This document shows positions 6,454 through 15,539 of a stretch of DNA of 64,000 bases, in pieces. Position 1 is the stretch's first letter; each line of letters opens with the position of its first letter. The translations under genes and the position numbers were made by a program. Under the pieces are notes generated by a model. The model saw nothing but the letters and a program-made list of their open reading frames with translations, was not told the origin of the DNA and did not search any database. Source of the stretch: Pauljensenia sp018375675 (GTDB lineage Bacteria > Actinomycetota > Actinomycetes > Actinomycetales > Actinomycetaceae); the NCBI GenBank assembly GCA_041432705.1, contig JAPWAE010000004.1, positions 62,001 through 126,000 of the forward strand. Reading direction: 5' to 3'.

Positions 6454-8133
6454 TTACTTCGTGCGATTCGCGCGGTAGTACTCGATGAGAGCGCGGGTCG
6501 ACTGATCCTGCGCATCCAGGGCCTCAGACGAGCCCTCAATAGCGGGGAGGATCTGCTTGGCCAGGACCTTGCCCAGCTCGACGCCCCACTGGTCGAAGGA
6601 GTCAATGCCCCACACGGCACCCTCGACGAAGGTGATGTGCTCATACAGGGCGATCAGCTGGCCCAGGACCGACGGGGTCAGGGACGGAGCCATGATCGAC
6701 GTCGTGGGACGGTTGCCGGTGAACACGCGGGCGGAGACGATGGCCTCGGGCGTACCCTCGGCGCGCACCTCCTCGCTGGTCTTACCGAAAGCCAGGGCCT
6801 TCGTCTGGGCGAAGAAGTTCGACAGGAACAGCTCGTGCATGTCGGCGTCGCCATCACCCAGCGCCCACGTCGGGTTCGCGAAGGCGATGAAGTCGGCGGG
6901 AACCATGCGGGTGCCCTGGTGGATCAGCTGGTAGAAGGCGTGCTGGCCGTTGGTGCCGGGCTCACCCCAGAAGACCTCGCCGGTCTCGTAGGTGACGGGG
7001 CTGCCGTCGCGGCGCACGGACTTGCCGTTGGACTCCATGGTCAGCTGCTGCAGGTACGCGGGGAAGCGGTGCAGGTACTGGGAGTAGGGCAGGACGGCGT
7101 GCGTGTCGGCGCCCAGGAAGTTCGAGTACCACACGTTGAGCAGGCCCATCAGCAGGGGCACGTTCTTCTCGGGCGCAGCCTCGGCGAAGTGACGGTCCAT
7201 GGCGTTGAAGCCGGCGAGGAAGTCGGCGAAGCCCTCGGGGCCAATCGCGACGGCCAGGGAGGTACCCACGGCGGAATCCACGGAGTAGCGGCCGCCCACC
7301 CAGCTCCAGAAGCCGAAGGCGTTGGCCGGGTCAATGCCGAACTCGGCGACCTTGTCCAGGGCGGTGGACACGGCGACGAAGTGCTTGGCGATCGCTTCCT
7401 TCTCGGAGGCCTCGTCGGTGACGATGCCGCGCTCACGCAGGCCGTCGAGCAGCCAGGCGCGCACGACCTTGGCGTTCGTGATGGTCTCGAGCGTCGTGAA
7501 GGTCTTGGACGCGACGATCACGAGGGTCGTCTCGGGGTCCAGGTCCTTCGTGGTCTCGCCCGCGTCGGTGGGGTCAATGTTGGAGATGAAGCGGCACTCC
7601 AGGCCCTCCTGGACGTAGGGCTTGAGGGCCTCATACGCCATGACGGGGCCCAGGTCGGAGCCGCCGATGCCGACGTTGACGACGGTCTTGACGGGCTTGC
7701 CGGTGATACCAACCCACTCGCCGGAGCGGACGCGGCGGGCGAAGGCGTAGACCTTCTCGAGGACCTCGTGCACGTCGGCGATGGCGTCCTGGCCGTCGAC
7801 CGTCAGGGAGTCGGTCGCGGGGCGGCGCAGCGCGGTGTGCAGGACGGCGCGGTCCTCGGTGACGTTGATGTGCTCGCCCGCGTACATGCGGTCGCGCAGC
7901 TCGAGGACACCGGTCTGCTCAGCGAGGGCGAGGAGGTGGCCCACCAGCGTGGGGCACACGAGGTTCTTCGATAGGTCGACGTGCAGGTCGGCAGCATCGA
8001 AGGTGAAAGTCTGGGTGCGGTTGGGGTCGTCCGCGAACAGCTTGCGCAGGTCGGGATCGAAGTTGTCGGCCAGCTGGTCGAGCGTGTCCCACGCGGGGGT
8101 CATCGTCGGGTCGATCACGGGGATATCACTCAT
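6454..8133 (-). CDS. pgi: Glucose-6-phosphate isomerase
   Basis: Converts glucose 6-phosphate to fructose 6-phosphate in the cytosol. The 559 residues match the long (E. coli-like) PGI class. Seen are the phosphate-binding GIGGSDLGPVM, the signature VGGRYSVDSAVG, the NGKSVRRDG region, the Glu-containing WGEPGTNGQHAFYQLIHQG, and a C-terminal Lys/His region including FDQWGVELGK. AGGAG is 7 nt before the ATG at 8133. The 6-phosphofructokinase gene lies immediately upstream on the same strand, but a strong hairpin at 8221-8263 separates the two, so pgi probably has its own promoter in 8134-8220. Confidence 0.98.
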   Translation of the reverse strand: MSDIPVIDPTMTPAWDTLDQLADNFDPDLRKLFADDPNRTQTFTFDAADLHVDLSKNLVCPTLVGHLLALAEQTGVLELRDRMYAGEHINVTEDRAVLHTALRRPATDSLTVDGQDAIADVHEVLEKVYAFARRVRSGEWVGITGKPVKTVVNVGIGGSDLGPVMAYEALKPYVQEGLECRFISNIDPTDAGETTKDLDPETTLVIVASKTFTTLETITNAKVVRAWLLDGLRERGIVTDEASEKEAIAKHFVAVSTALDKVAEFGIDPANAFGFWSWVGGRYSVDSAVGTSLAVAIGPEGFADFLAGFNAMDRHFAEAAPEKNVPLLMGLLNVWYSNFLGADTHAVLPYSQYLHRFPAYLQQLTMESNGKSVRRDGSPVTYETGEVFWGEPGTNGQHAFYQLIHQGTRMVPADFIAFANPTWALGDGDADMHELFLSNFFAQTKALAFGKTSEEVRAEGTPEAIVSARVFTGNRPTTSIMAPSLTPSVLGQLIALYEHITFVEGAVWGIDSFDQWGVELGKVLAKQILPAIEGSSEALDAQDQSTRALIEYYRANRTK

Positions 8134-8220
8134 GGGGTCTCCTGACAGTAGAGATTGTTTCGCACTTTAGTTTAGCGGGGTCTGCTCCCCTGGTCACCCT
8201 CGTTTCTCGCTTCTGAAACG

Positions 8221-8263
8221 ACGAGGCCGTGGCCCGCGAGCGCTCACGGAACCACGGCCTCGT
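8221..8263 (-). terminator. Terminator after the phosphofructokinase gene
   Basis: A perfect 12-bp stem, ACGAGGCCGTGG with CCACGGCCTCGT, has a 19-nt loop that itself contains GAGCGCTC. It is one of several gene-end hairpins in the window built on the CGAGGCC word. Confidence 0.7.
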
Positions 8264-8282
8264 ACGGCGTCGGGAGACCCGG

Positions 8283-10538
8283 TCAGGCGACCGGATCGTC
8301 GATGGGGATCGGAGTCGCCTCGATGCCCGGGTTCTGCAGCGACACGATGCGCTGGACGGGAACGAGGTCACGCCACCACTGGACGAAGGGACGACGATTC
8401 TCAATGTCGAGGTCGTCGAACATGTTCTTGACCGGGCGCGCCTCCATCGCAGCGCCGACCTGGCCGATGTAGTAGGCGCCGCGGTCGCCGCGATCGAACT
8501 GGTCGAGGAGCTGCTCGAAGGCGCGCGCCACGAGGCGCGTGGCGAGCAGGCGGTCGTACGGCGAGGGCGAGCCACCCTGCTGCATGTGGCCGAGGGCCTG
8601 GTGCCGCACGTCGTAGATCCCCTCGGACTCGGCGTTGAACACGTCGGCCAGGAACTCGCGGTCGTAGTACTGGGACGCCGACTCGTTGAGCAGCGTGAGG
8701 AACAGGCGTCGGCCGGACTTGAAGGAGGCGACCATCCGATCGGCGTCCGCGGCGATCTGCTCGAGCGAGGGGGACTCCTCGTTGATGTACATGTACTCCG
8801 CGCCGCTCGACAGGGCGCTCATGAGAGTCAGGTAGCCGCAGCGGCGACCCATCGTCTCGGCGATGAAGCAGCGCTTGGAGGCCGCCGCGCTCTCCTTGAT
8901 GCGGTCGATCGCCCACGTTGCGTTGTTGATCGCCGTGTCCGTGCCGATCGCGAGCTCGCAGCCCGGCAGGTTGTTGTCGATCGAGGCGGGGATGAGCAGC
9001 ATCGGGATCTGGAACGCCGGGTAGCGGTCCTTCTCCGAGGTGATCGCGTGGACGCCCAGGTAGGCGTTCATGCCGCCGATAATCAGGAGGGCGTCGATCT
9101 CGTTGCGCTCGATGGCGCGGCCCAGCGCGTAGAACTGCTCGACCGGCGGAATGTCGCGCTTCGTCCCAAGCTCTGCGCCACCCTTGAAGGCCCAGCCTTC
9201 CACGTCGGACCAGCTCAGTTCACGCACGCGGTCGTCCGCCAGGCCGCTCCACGAGCCCTCCACACCGAGCATCGTCCAGCCGCGCGCGATGCCCAGGCGC
9301 ACGGCCACGCGGGCCGCTGTGTTCATGCCGGGGGCCAGACCGCCCGCGTGCAGGATCGCGACGCGCTTGATCTCGCCCGTCGGCTCGGGGGTGAGCTGCG
9401 GGGGCGTGGAGAGAATCTGGTTGATGCCCACCATCGACGAGAAGGACGAGCCGCGCGAGGCCTGGGCCGCCGCGTAGTCGCCGGCCGCGATCAGGTCCTT
9501 CACGGCACGGGTGTCGTGGACGGCCTTCATGAGGGGGATGCGGGTGATGCGGTTGCGACGCACGCCCAGAATGACGGGTTCATCCTCAGCCGAGGACGCC
9601 AGGATCTCCTGGACGGCCGCGTAGCCCAGCAGCGTGGACATCCAACGGTCGTAGGCCGACGGAGTGCCGCCGCGCTGCACGTGGCCGAGGATCGTCACGC
9701 GAGCGTCCTCGCCCGTGCGCTCCTGGATCGTGTCGGCAATCAGCTGCGTGGACAGCTCGTTGCCGTCGCGGTCGTGGGCGCCCTCTGCCACCAGGACAAT
9801 GGACTCGCGGCGGCCGGCCTCACGGCCGACGCGCAGGTGCTCGGCCAGGTCGTCCTGCCAGCCCGGGCCCGCGGGGTCCTCGGGCGTGAACACGTAGTCG
9901 GCGCCGCCCGCGACAGCCGCCATGAGGGGCAGGTAACCGCAGTGGCGACCCATGACCTCGACGACGAACGTGCGCTGGTGCGAGGCCGCCGTACTGGTCA
10001 GCTGGTCGATGGCGTCCAGGATGCGATGCAGCGCAGTGTCGGCGCCGATCGTCATATCCGTGCCCACGAGGTCGTTGTCGATCGAGCCGACGAGGCCGAC
10101 GATGATGAGAGCCGGGTGCTCGGCGGCGGTCTCGGGCGAAATCACGCCCTCGGCAGCCAGCTCGGCGACGTGCTGCGCCCACTCGCCTCGGAACTCGTTC
10201 GTACCCGACAGGGAGCCGTCGCCACCGATCACGACGAGGTGATCGATACCGTGCTCGAGCAGGTTCGCGGCCGCGCGGTGGCGGCCCTCGTACGTGCGGA
10301 AGTCGGCGCTGCGAGCCGTGCCGATCACCGTGCCGCCTTCGGCCAGGATCGAGGACACGTCCGACCACTCCATCTTCTTAATGGAATCGCCACCCACGCA
10401 GGCACCCTGCCAGCCTTCGTAGATCGCATAGGGCTGCGCGCCGCGCGCCAGCGCCGTACGCACGACGGCTCGAACAGCCGCGTTCATTCCCTGGGCGTCA
10501 CCGCCGGACGTGAGGACACCGATACGAACTGTGCTCAT
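8283..10538 (-). CDS. 6-phosphofructokinase, fused double-domain (eukaryote-like) type
   Basis: ATP-dependent phosphorylation of fructose 6-phosphate. At 751 residues it is about twice the length of bacterial PfkA and consists of two PFK modules in tandem. The N-terminal half is catalytically complete: GVLTSGGDAQGMNAAV (about 8-23), GGDGSLSG (105-112; Gly rather than Asp, the ATP rather than pyrophosphate type), GSIDND (about 151-156) and MGRHCGY. In the second half the matching motifs read GGMNAYLG and PASIDNNLPG. The catalytic Asp is replaced and the GGDGS loop lost, while MGRRCGY persists. This is the pattern of eukaryotic PFKs, whose C-terminal half is regulatory. I infer an allosteric C-terminal half. 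The ATG at 10538 has only a weak purine tract upstream. Confidence 0.93.
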   Translation of the reverse strand: MSTVRIGVLTSGGDAQGMNAAVRAVVRTALARGAQPYAIYEGWQGACVGGDSIKKMEWSDVSSILAEGGTVIGTARSADFRTYEGRHRAAANLLEHGIDHLVVIGGDGSLSGTNEFRGEWAQHVAELAAEGVISPETAAEHPALIIVGLVGSIDNDLVGTDMTIGADTALHRILDAIDQLTSTAASHQRTFVVEVMGRHCGYLPLMAAVAGGADYVFTPEDPAGPGWQDDLAEHLRVGREAGRRESIVLVAEGAHDRDGNELSTQLIADTIQERTGEDARVTILGHVQRGGTPSAYDRWMSTLLGYAAVQEILASSAEDEPVILGVRRNRITRIPLMKAVHDTRAVKDLIAAGDYAAAQASRGSSFSSMVGINQILSTPPQLTPEPTGEIKRVAILHAGGLAPGMNTAARVAVRLGIARGWTMLGVEGSWSGLADDRVRELSWSDVEGWAFKGGAELGTKRDIPPVEQFYALGRAIERNEIDALLIIGGMNAYLGVHAITSEKDRYPAFQIPMLLIPASIDNNLPGCELAIGTDTAINNATWAIDRIKESAAASKRCFIAETMGRRCGYLTLMSALSSGAEYMYINEESPSLEQIAADADRMVASFKSGRRLFLTLLNESASQYYDREFLADVFNAESEGIYDVRHQALGHMQQGGSPSPYDRLLATRLVARAFEQLLDQFDRGDRGAYYIGQVGAAMEARPVKNMFDDLDIENRRPFVQWWRDLVPVQRIVSLQNPGIEATPIPIDDPVA

Positions 10539-10659
10539 TTTTCTGCCATCTTTCGTTGACGGAGCGGGCCACGAGGCCCAGTGTGCCTATCGTTCCCTAT
10601 TCTACGTGACCTGCGACTCCACTACTAGGGCCTAACTCCCATTTACCGAGGAAACGACA

Positions 10660-10693
10660 AGCGCGCGCCCGCCGACAACGGCGGGCGCGCGCT
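10660..10693 (-). terminator. Terminator of the DAACS symporter gene
   Basis: A perfect 15-bp stem (AGCGCGCGCCCGCCG) with loop ACAA lies 18 bp past the stop codon on that strand. Confidence 0.8.
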
Positions 10694-10710
10694 CACGCAG
10701 TCACTGGAAA

Positions 10711-12042
10711 CTAGGCGACAGTTTCGCTGCCATTGCGGGCGGCGGAATCGGCCAGCTCCTCGGGGCTGACAACGCCCTCGACGGAGACGCGGTCCAGGTA
10801 GGCCATACCGTCAAACGCCAGCTCGCGAGCGTTCTCCGGGTCGCCCTCGTTGCCGATCGATCCGTGGGCCATGCGGTCCACGATGAGCGCGATCGCGCCG
10901 TCGCCCGTCACGTTGGTGGCAGTGCCAAAGGAGTCCAGGGCGATGTAGGTGGCGATCATGAGCGCGACCTGGGCGTCGTTGAAGCCCAGCATGGAGCTCA
11001 GCAGGCCGGTGGCCGCCATGATGGCGCCGCCGGGCACGCCGGGGGCGGCGACCATCGTGATGCCCAGCATGAAGATGAAGCCGACCCACTGCAGGGAGCT
11101 CACCGTCAGGCCCTGGGTCAGGACGATGGCGAACGCGAAGGAGAAGATCTTCGAGGTCGAGCCAGCCAGGTGGATCGTCGCGCACAGCGGAATCGTGAAG
11201 GACGCGACCGCGTCGGACACGCCATTCTTCTTCGTCTGACGCAGGGTCACCGGGATGGTGGCCGCGGACGAGGAGGTGCCCAGAGCCGTCAGGTAGGCCG
11301 GCATCATCGTGAGGAGGGCCTTGAAGGGGTTGCGACGCGCAACGAGGCCCGCGAAGCAGAACTGGGTGAGAAGGATGATGACCTCGAGGACCAGAACCAC
11401 GATGACCACGCGCACCAGCGTGCGGATGACCGAAGCGGCCTCACCCGTGTAGGTCAGGTTCAGGAAGATGCCGAAGATGTGCAGCGGCAGCAGCGGAATG
11501 ATGATCGTCTCGATGAGACGGGTAATAATCGCGCGGAACTCGATGAAGCCCTTACGCAGCACGCCGCGCGGGACCATCGACAGGCCCAGGCCCACCACGA
11601 AGGACAGGAGCAGCGCCGTCATCACCTGCAGCGGCGCGGGCATTTCGATCGTGAAGTAGGACTCCAGGGCGCTGCCCGGCTCGGCCACATCGGCCAGCTG
11701 GGTGGAAGCAAGGAGACGCGGGAACAGGGACGCGCACACCAGGTAGGTCAGGAAGCCTGAGAAAAGCGTCGACGCGTAGGCGATCGCCGTCGTGATGCCC
11801 AGCCACTTGCCCGCACCTCGGCCCAGGTCCGCGATAGCGGGGGTCACGAGGCCGATGATGATCAGCGGGATAGAGAAGGACAGGAACTGGCTGAAGATCG
11901 CCGAGAAGGTCGCGAAAATACGGCCGATCTCAACAGGAACCAGGTGGTCGCCGCCAACACGGACGGATCCGAGGACGGTCGCGAGGATGATCGCAGCGAT
12001 CACCCACACGAGGATTCCGGATTTACGCAGGAACGCGCGCAT
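10711..12042 (-). CDS. Dicarboxylate/amino acid:cation symporter (DAACS family)
   Basis: Secondary transporter of the GltP/DctA/SstT superfamily in the cytoplasmic membrane, 443 residues from the ATG at 12042 (AAGGTGA about 8 nt upstream). An upstream in-frame ATG at 12141 adds a charged tail without support. The hallmark re-entrant loops are visible: GTSSSAATIPVTL (HP1), PGGAIMAATGLLSSMLG (HP2), and the substrate/cation segment SFGTATNVTGDGAIALIVDR. The order of hydrophobic segments is typical of the family. Substrate (glutamate, C4-dicarboxylate, Ser/Thr or cystine) cannot be fixed from sequence alone. It stands alone between pfk and a DUF3017 gene. Confidence 0.9.
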   Translation of the reverse strand: MRAFLRKSGILVWVIAAIILATVLGSVRVGGDHLVPVEIGRIFATFSAIFSQFLSFSIPLIIIGLVTPAIADLGRGAGKWLGITTAIAYASTLFSGFLTYLVCASLFPRLLASTQLADVAEPGSALESYFTIEMPAPLQVMTALLLSFVVGLGLSMVPRGVLRKGFIEFRAIITRLIETIIIPLLPLHIFGIFLNLTYTGEAASVIRTLVRVVIVVLVLEVIILLTQFCFAGLVARRNPFKALLTMMPAYLTALGTSSSAATIPVTLRQTKKNGVSDAVASFTIPLCATIHLAGSTSKIFSFAFAIVLTQGLTVSSLQWVGFIFMLGITMVAAPGVPGGAIMAATGLLSSMLGFNDAQVALMIATYIALDSFGTATNVTGDGAIALIVDRMAHGSIGNEGDPENARELAFDGMAYLDRVSVEGVVSPEELADSAARNGSETVA

Positions 12043-12210
12043 GTCTTTCACCTTGAAACTAGGGATGATGGGTCGCTCATAGAATGCCCGAGCTTTACGC
12101 ATTCTTGAAGCGGTAACCAGGATTCGGGATAGATGCGGCAAAAATCACGGAAGAAATGTTGCGCTCGCCCGAGCCGACCACCGCTCGTAACACCACTGTT
12201 CCCAGTGTTT

Positions 12211-12501
12211 TTAGCGCACCGCCAGGGTGGAGACGTACGGGGCGAACCACCAAATAATCGCGGCGAGAATCACGTACACCGCGACATCCATCAGACGGGC
12301 TCGCGACGCAAACCAGGGCCGTCCCGGCGTCCACAGACGCAGAGCACCCATGCCAACGAGGACAGCGACCATGAGCAGGACCGCGCGATGACGGTGATCG
12401 CTCACGGCCAGCGCGATGACGCCAAGAACGCCGAGCGCACTCAGGGCAGCGCCAAGCCACGCACCCACTCGTGCGCGCGCGTTCTTTTCCTCGTTATTCA
12501 C
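12211..12501 (-). CDS. DUF3017 small membrane protein
   Basis: A 96-residue protein with a short charged N terminus and three hydrophobic segments (about 12-34, 40-57, 72-93). Size, topology and the RLWTPGRPWFASRARLMDVAVY stretch before the third segment fit the actinobacterial DUF3017 family. Function is unknown. It is monocistronic here, ending 169 bp before the DAACS start region. The ATG at 12501 has only a weak upstream purine run (the sequence before it reads AGGGTAGGGGCGTGA). Confidence 0.65.
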   Translation of the reverse strand: MNNEEKNARARVGAWLGAALSALGVLGVIALAVSDHRHRAVLLMVAVLVGMGALRLWTPGRPWFASRARLMDVAVYVILAAIIWWFAPYVSTLAVR

Positions 12502-12676
12502 GCCCCTACCCTATCGCACGAGCGCTCGTCATCATGCGCGCGCTCGTCTGCGTCCCGCCAAGCCAACCATGGCCTCGTCTTTTCAAAAGAATAGGAATAA
12601 GAGGCATGCGGGTTTAGTATTGGTCCAAAGGTCCCTGAGACCCGCAACATATTTCTCGCACCAAAGGAGCATTCGA

Positions 12677-14155
12677 GTGTCCCGCTTTATTGTCGTCGCC
12701 CCCGGTTCGTCGGAGGCAGCCGCCCTCGCTACTGACGAGCTGGCCCGCGTTCTCGGCGTCGCCACCGTCGACGCCCTGGCCGGCACGACGGCTACCGACG
12801 CCGCCCTCCGTCCCGCCTCCGCTCTGCCCGCCGCGGTCGAAGCCGTCCGCGCCGCCGGCGACGACGCGCTCATCGCCCCCGCCCGTGAGGCCTCGAACCG
12901 CGCCTTCGACCACGTGGCCTGGAACCTGAACCTCGCCGCCTCCACCCGCGCCGGCGTCGTCCTTGCCTTCGACGCCGAGGGCGCCAGCGCCGAGCTGCTC
13001 GCCGAAGAGATCGCAGCCGCTCGCCTGCGCGCCAAGGCCGCTGCCGCCTCCGTCGTCGCCGTCGTCCTGACCGGTGGAGCCCCCTCGGTCGAGGCCGACG
13101 TCCCCGTCCTGCCCCTGCCGCTGGGCGACGAGGCAGCGGCCACCCTGCGCGCCACCGCCGCCCCCACCGCGGTCACCCCGCTCGCCTTCCAGGCCGACCT
13201 CATCGAGCGCGCCCGCGCCGAGCGTAAGCGCATCGTCCTGCCCGAGCCCGACGACGACCGCGTCCTGCAGGCCGCCGCCCAGGTCCTCGCCGCCGGCATC
13301 GCCGACATCACCTTCGTGGGCGACGCCGACTACGTTGCCAAGCGCGCCGGCGAGCTCGGCCTCGACCTGAGCGCCGCCCAGGTCGTCTCCGTGAACGATC
13401 CCGCTTACCTCGAGCGCTACGCCGAGGAGTTCGCGCGCCTGCGCGCCAAGAAGGGCGTCACCCTCGAACAGGCCCGCGAGAAGGTCACCGACGTGTCCTA
13501 CTTCGGCACCATGATGGTCCACATGGGCGACGCCGACGGCATGGTCTCGGGCGCTGCCCACACGACCGCGCACACGATCGTTCCCTCCTTCCAGATCATC
13601 AAGACCGCCCCCGGCGTCTCCGTCGTCTCCTCCATCTTCCTCATGGCGATGAAGGACCGCGTGTGGGCCTTCGGCGACTGCGCCGTCAACCCCAACCCCA
13701 CCTCCGAGCAGCTGGCCGATATCGCCGTGACCTCCGCGCGCACCGCCGCCCAGTTCGGCGTCACCCCGCGCGTCGCCATGCTCTCCTACTCGACCGGCAC
13801 CTCCGGGGCCGGCCCGGACGTCGACGTCGTCGTCGAGGCCACCCGCCTCGCCCGCGAGAAGGCCCCCGAGCTGGCCATCGAAGGCCCCATCCAGTTCGAC
13901 GCAGCCGTCGACGAGGCCGTCGCCGCCACCAAGCTGCCCGGCTCCGAAGTCGCCGGCAAGGCCACCGTCTTCGTCTTCCCCTCGCTGGAAGCCGGAAACA
14001 TCGGCTACAAGGCGGTCCAGCGCTCCTCCGGCGCGCTCGCCGTCGGCCCCATCCTGCAGGGCCTCAACAAGCCCGTCAACGACCTGTCGCGCGGCGCCCT
14101 CGTCGAAGACATCGTCAACACCGTCGCCCTGACCGCCGTCCAGGCCCAGGGCTGA
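12677..14155 (+). CDS. pta: Phosphate acetyltransferase
   Basis: Makes acetyl phosphate from acetyl-CoA, first step of the acetate/ATP-generating branch completed by ackA next door. GTG start at 12677 with AAAGGAG 7 nt upstream; 492 residues. Residues 1-165 form a shortened, Ala-rich N-terminal domain. The PTA_PTB catalytic domain follows (ERARAERKRIVLPEPDDDRVL at about 180-200, FGTMMVHMGDADGMVSGAAHTTAHT, SYSTGTSGAGPDVD, FPSLEAGNIGYKAVQR). It is shorter than the 714-residue E. coli protein, between one- and two-domain forms, as is common in actinobacteria. The Ala/Arg-rich third-position-GC composition also generates a 795-codon antisense open frame without coding meaning. Confidence 0.96.
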   Translation: MSRFIVVAPGSSEAAALATDELARVLGVATVDALAGTTATDAALRPASALPAAVEAVRAAGDDALIAPAREASNRAFDHVAWNLNLAASTRAGVVLAFDAEGASAELLAEEIAAARLRAKAAAASVVAVVLTGGAPSVEADVPVLPLPLGDEAAATLRATAAPTAVTPLAFQADLIERARAERKRIVLPEPDDDRVLQAAAQVLAAGIADITFVGDADYVAKRAGELGLDLSAAQVVSVNDPAYLERYAEEFARLRAKKGVTLEQAREKVTDVSYFGTMMVHMGDADGMVSGAAHTTAHTIVPSFQIIKTAPGVSVVSSIFLMAMKDRVWAFGDCAVNPNPTSEQLADIAVTSARTAAQFGVTPRVAMLSYSTGTSGAGPDVDVVVEATRLAREKAPELAIEGPIQFDAAVDEAVAATKLPGSEVAGKATVFVFPSLEAGNIGYKAVQRSSGALAVGPILQGLNKPVNDLSRGALVEDIVNTVALTAVQAQG

Positions 14156-14251
14156 ACGGGACCGAGGTCCCGGGGTCCGGTTACCATTGAACGTAAACGG
14201 GCCCCGGCCTCGTTCTTTTACTCCCAACCCCACAACACGAAAGGCGAACGC

Positions 14252-15451
14252 GTGTCCTCGTCCTCCGTCCTCGTCATTAACTCCGGCTCCTCCTCCATCA
14301 AGTACCAGCTCGTCGATCCCGAAACCGGCGACGCCATCGCCAAGGGCATCGTCGAGCGCATCGGCGACACCACCGGCCTCATCAAGCATGAGCACGGCGA
14401 CGCCGTCACCAAGGAAGAGCTCCCGGTTCCCGACCACACCGTCGGCATGCGTGAGGTCCTGCGTCTCTTCGACACGGAGGGCCCGTCCCTGGCCGAGGCC
14501 CACATCCTCGCCGTCGGCCACCGCGTCGTTCAGGGCGGCCGCTACTTCGACGGCCCGGCCCTCATCACCGACGAGGTCCGCAACCTGATCGAAGAGCTGT
14601 GCCCGCTGGCTCCGCTGCACAACCCCGCCCACCTCAAGGGCATCGACGTGGCGCGCGAGCTCATGCCCGACGTCCCCCACGTCGCCGTCTTCGACACCGC
14701 GTTCTTCCAGCAGCTGCCCGACAAGGCCGCCCTGTACGCCCTCGAAACCGAAACCGCCGAGAAGTACTCGGTGCGCCGCTACGGCGCCCACGGCACCTCC
14801 CACCAGTTCGTCTCCCAGGAAATCTCCAAGATGCTGGGCCGCGACGACCTCAAGCAGATCGTCCTGCACCTGGGCAACGGCGCTTCCGCCTCCGCCGTCA
14901 AGAACGGCAAGCCGATCGACACCTCCATGGGCCTGACCCCCCTCGAGGGCCTCATGATGGGCACCCGCACCGGCGACATCGACCCGGCCGTCGTGTTCCA
15001 CCTGCAGCGCGTCGCCGGCATGACCGTCGACGAGGTCGACACCCTCTTCAACAAGAAGTCCGGCATGAAGGGCATGACGGGCGAGTCCGACATGCGCTCC
15101 GTGTGGGAGGTCATCAACAACGCCTCCGACCCCGAGGCTTCCAAGCGCGCCCGTACCGCCATGGACGTGTACATCAACCGCCTGCTGAAGTACGTGGGTT
15201 CCTACGCCGCTGAGCTCGGCGGCCTGGACGTCATCACCTTCACCGCCGGCATCGGCGAGAACGACGACGACGTGCGCCGCGAGCTGGCCGAGGCCCTCGC
15301 TCCCTTCGGCGTCAAGATCGACGTCGAGGCCAACAAGGGCCGCATCAAGGAGCCGCGCGTCGTGTCCACTCCCGACTCGGCCGTCACCCTCGTCGTCTAC
15401 CCGACCAACGAGGAGCTGGCGATCGCCCGCCAGGCGCTGACCTTCGCCTGA
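14252..15451 (+). CDS. ackA: Acetate kinase
   Basis: Transfers phosphate from acetyl phosphate to ADP, giving acetate and ATP by substrate-level phosphorylation. GTG start at 14252 with GAAAGGCG upstream; 399 residues, the family norm. Motifs: phosphate loop VLVINSGSSSIKYQLV (residues 5-20), FDTAFFQQLP, RRYGAHGTSH (catalytic Arg/His), LGNGAS, LTPLEGLMMGTRTGDIDP and FTAGIGEND. It follows pta by 96 bp containing a GGGCCCCGGCCTCGTT word, most likely as one operon. Confidence 0.98.
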   Translation: MSSSSVLVINSGSSSIKYQLVDPETGDAIAKGIVERIGDTTGLIKHEHGDAVTKEELPVPDHTVGMREVLRLFDTEGPSLAEAHILAVGHRVVQGGRYFDGPALITDEVRNLIEELCPLAPLHNPAHLKGIDVARELMPDVPHVAVFDTAFFQQLPDKAALYALETETAEKYSVRRYGAHGTSHQFVSQEISKMLGRDDLKQIVLHLGNGASASAVKNGKPIDTSMGLTPLEGLMMGTRTGDIDPAVVFHLQRVAGMTVDEVDTLFNKKSGMKGMTGESDMRSVWEVINNASDPEASKRARTAMDVYINRLLKYVGSYAAELGGLDVITFTAGIGENDDDVRRELAEALAPFGVKIDVEANKGRIKEPRVVSTPDSAVTLVVYPTNEELAIARQALTFA

Positions 15452-15465
15452 TTGTCAGGTTTTTT

Positions 15466-15500
15466 CGAGGCCGGGGTTCCCACGTGGAGCCCCGGCCTCG
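15466..15500 (+). terminator. Hairpin after ackA
   Basis: An 11-bp stem, CGAGGCCGGGG with CCCCGGCCTCG. A run of six T precedes rather than follows it. Confidence 0.65.
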
Positions 15501-15539
15501 GGCGTATCCTGAGAGAGTAGCGCGAGCGAGGAGGCCCTC

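Noticed and set aside
12614..15001. 795-codon open frame antisense to pta and ackA
   Set aside because: Gly/Val/Asp/Glu-rich translation typical of the strand opposite GC-rich genes. pta and ackA are certain.
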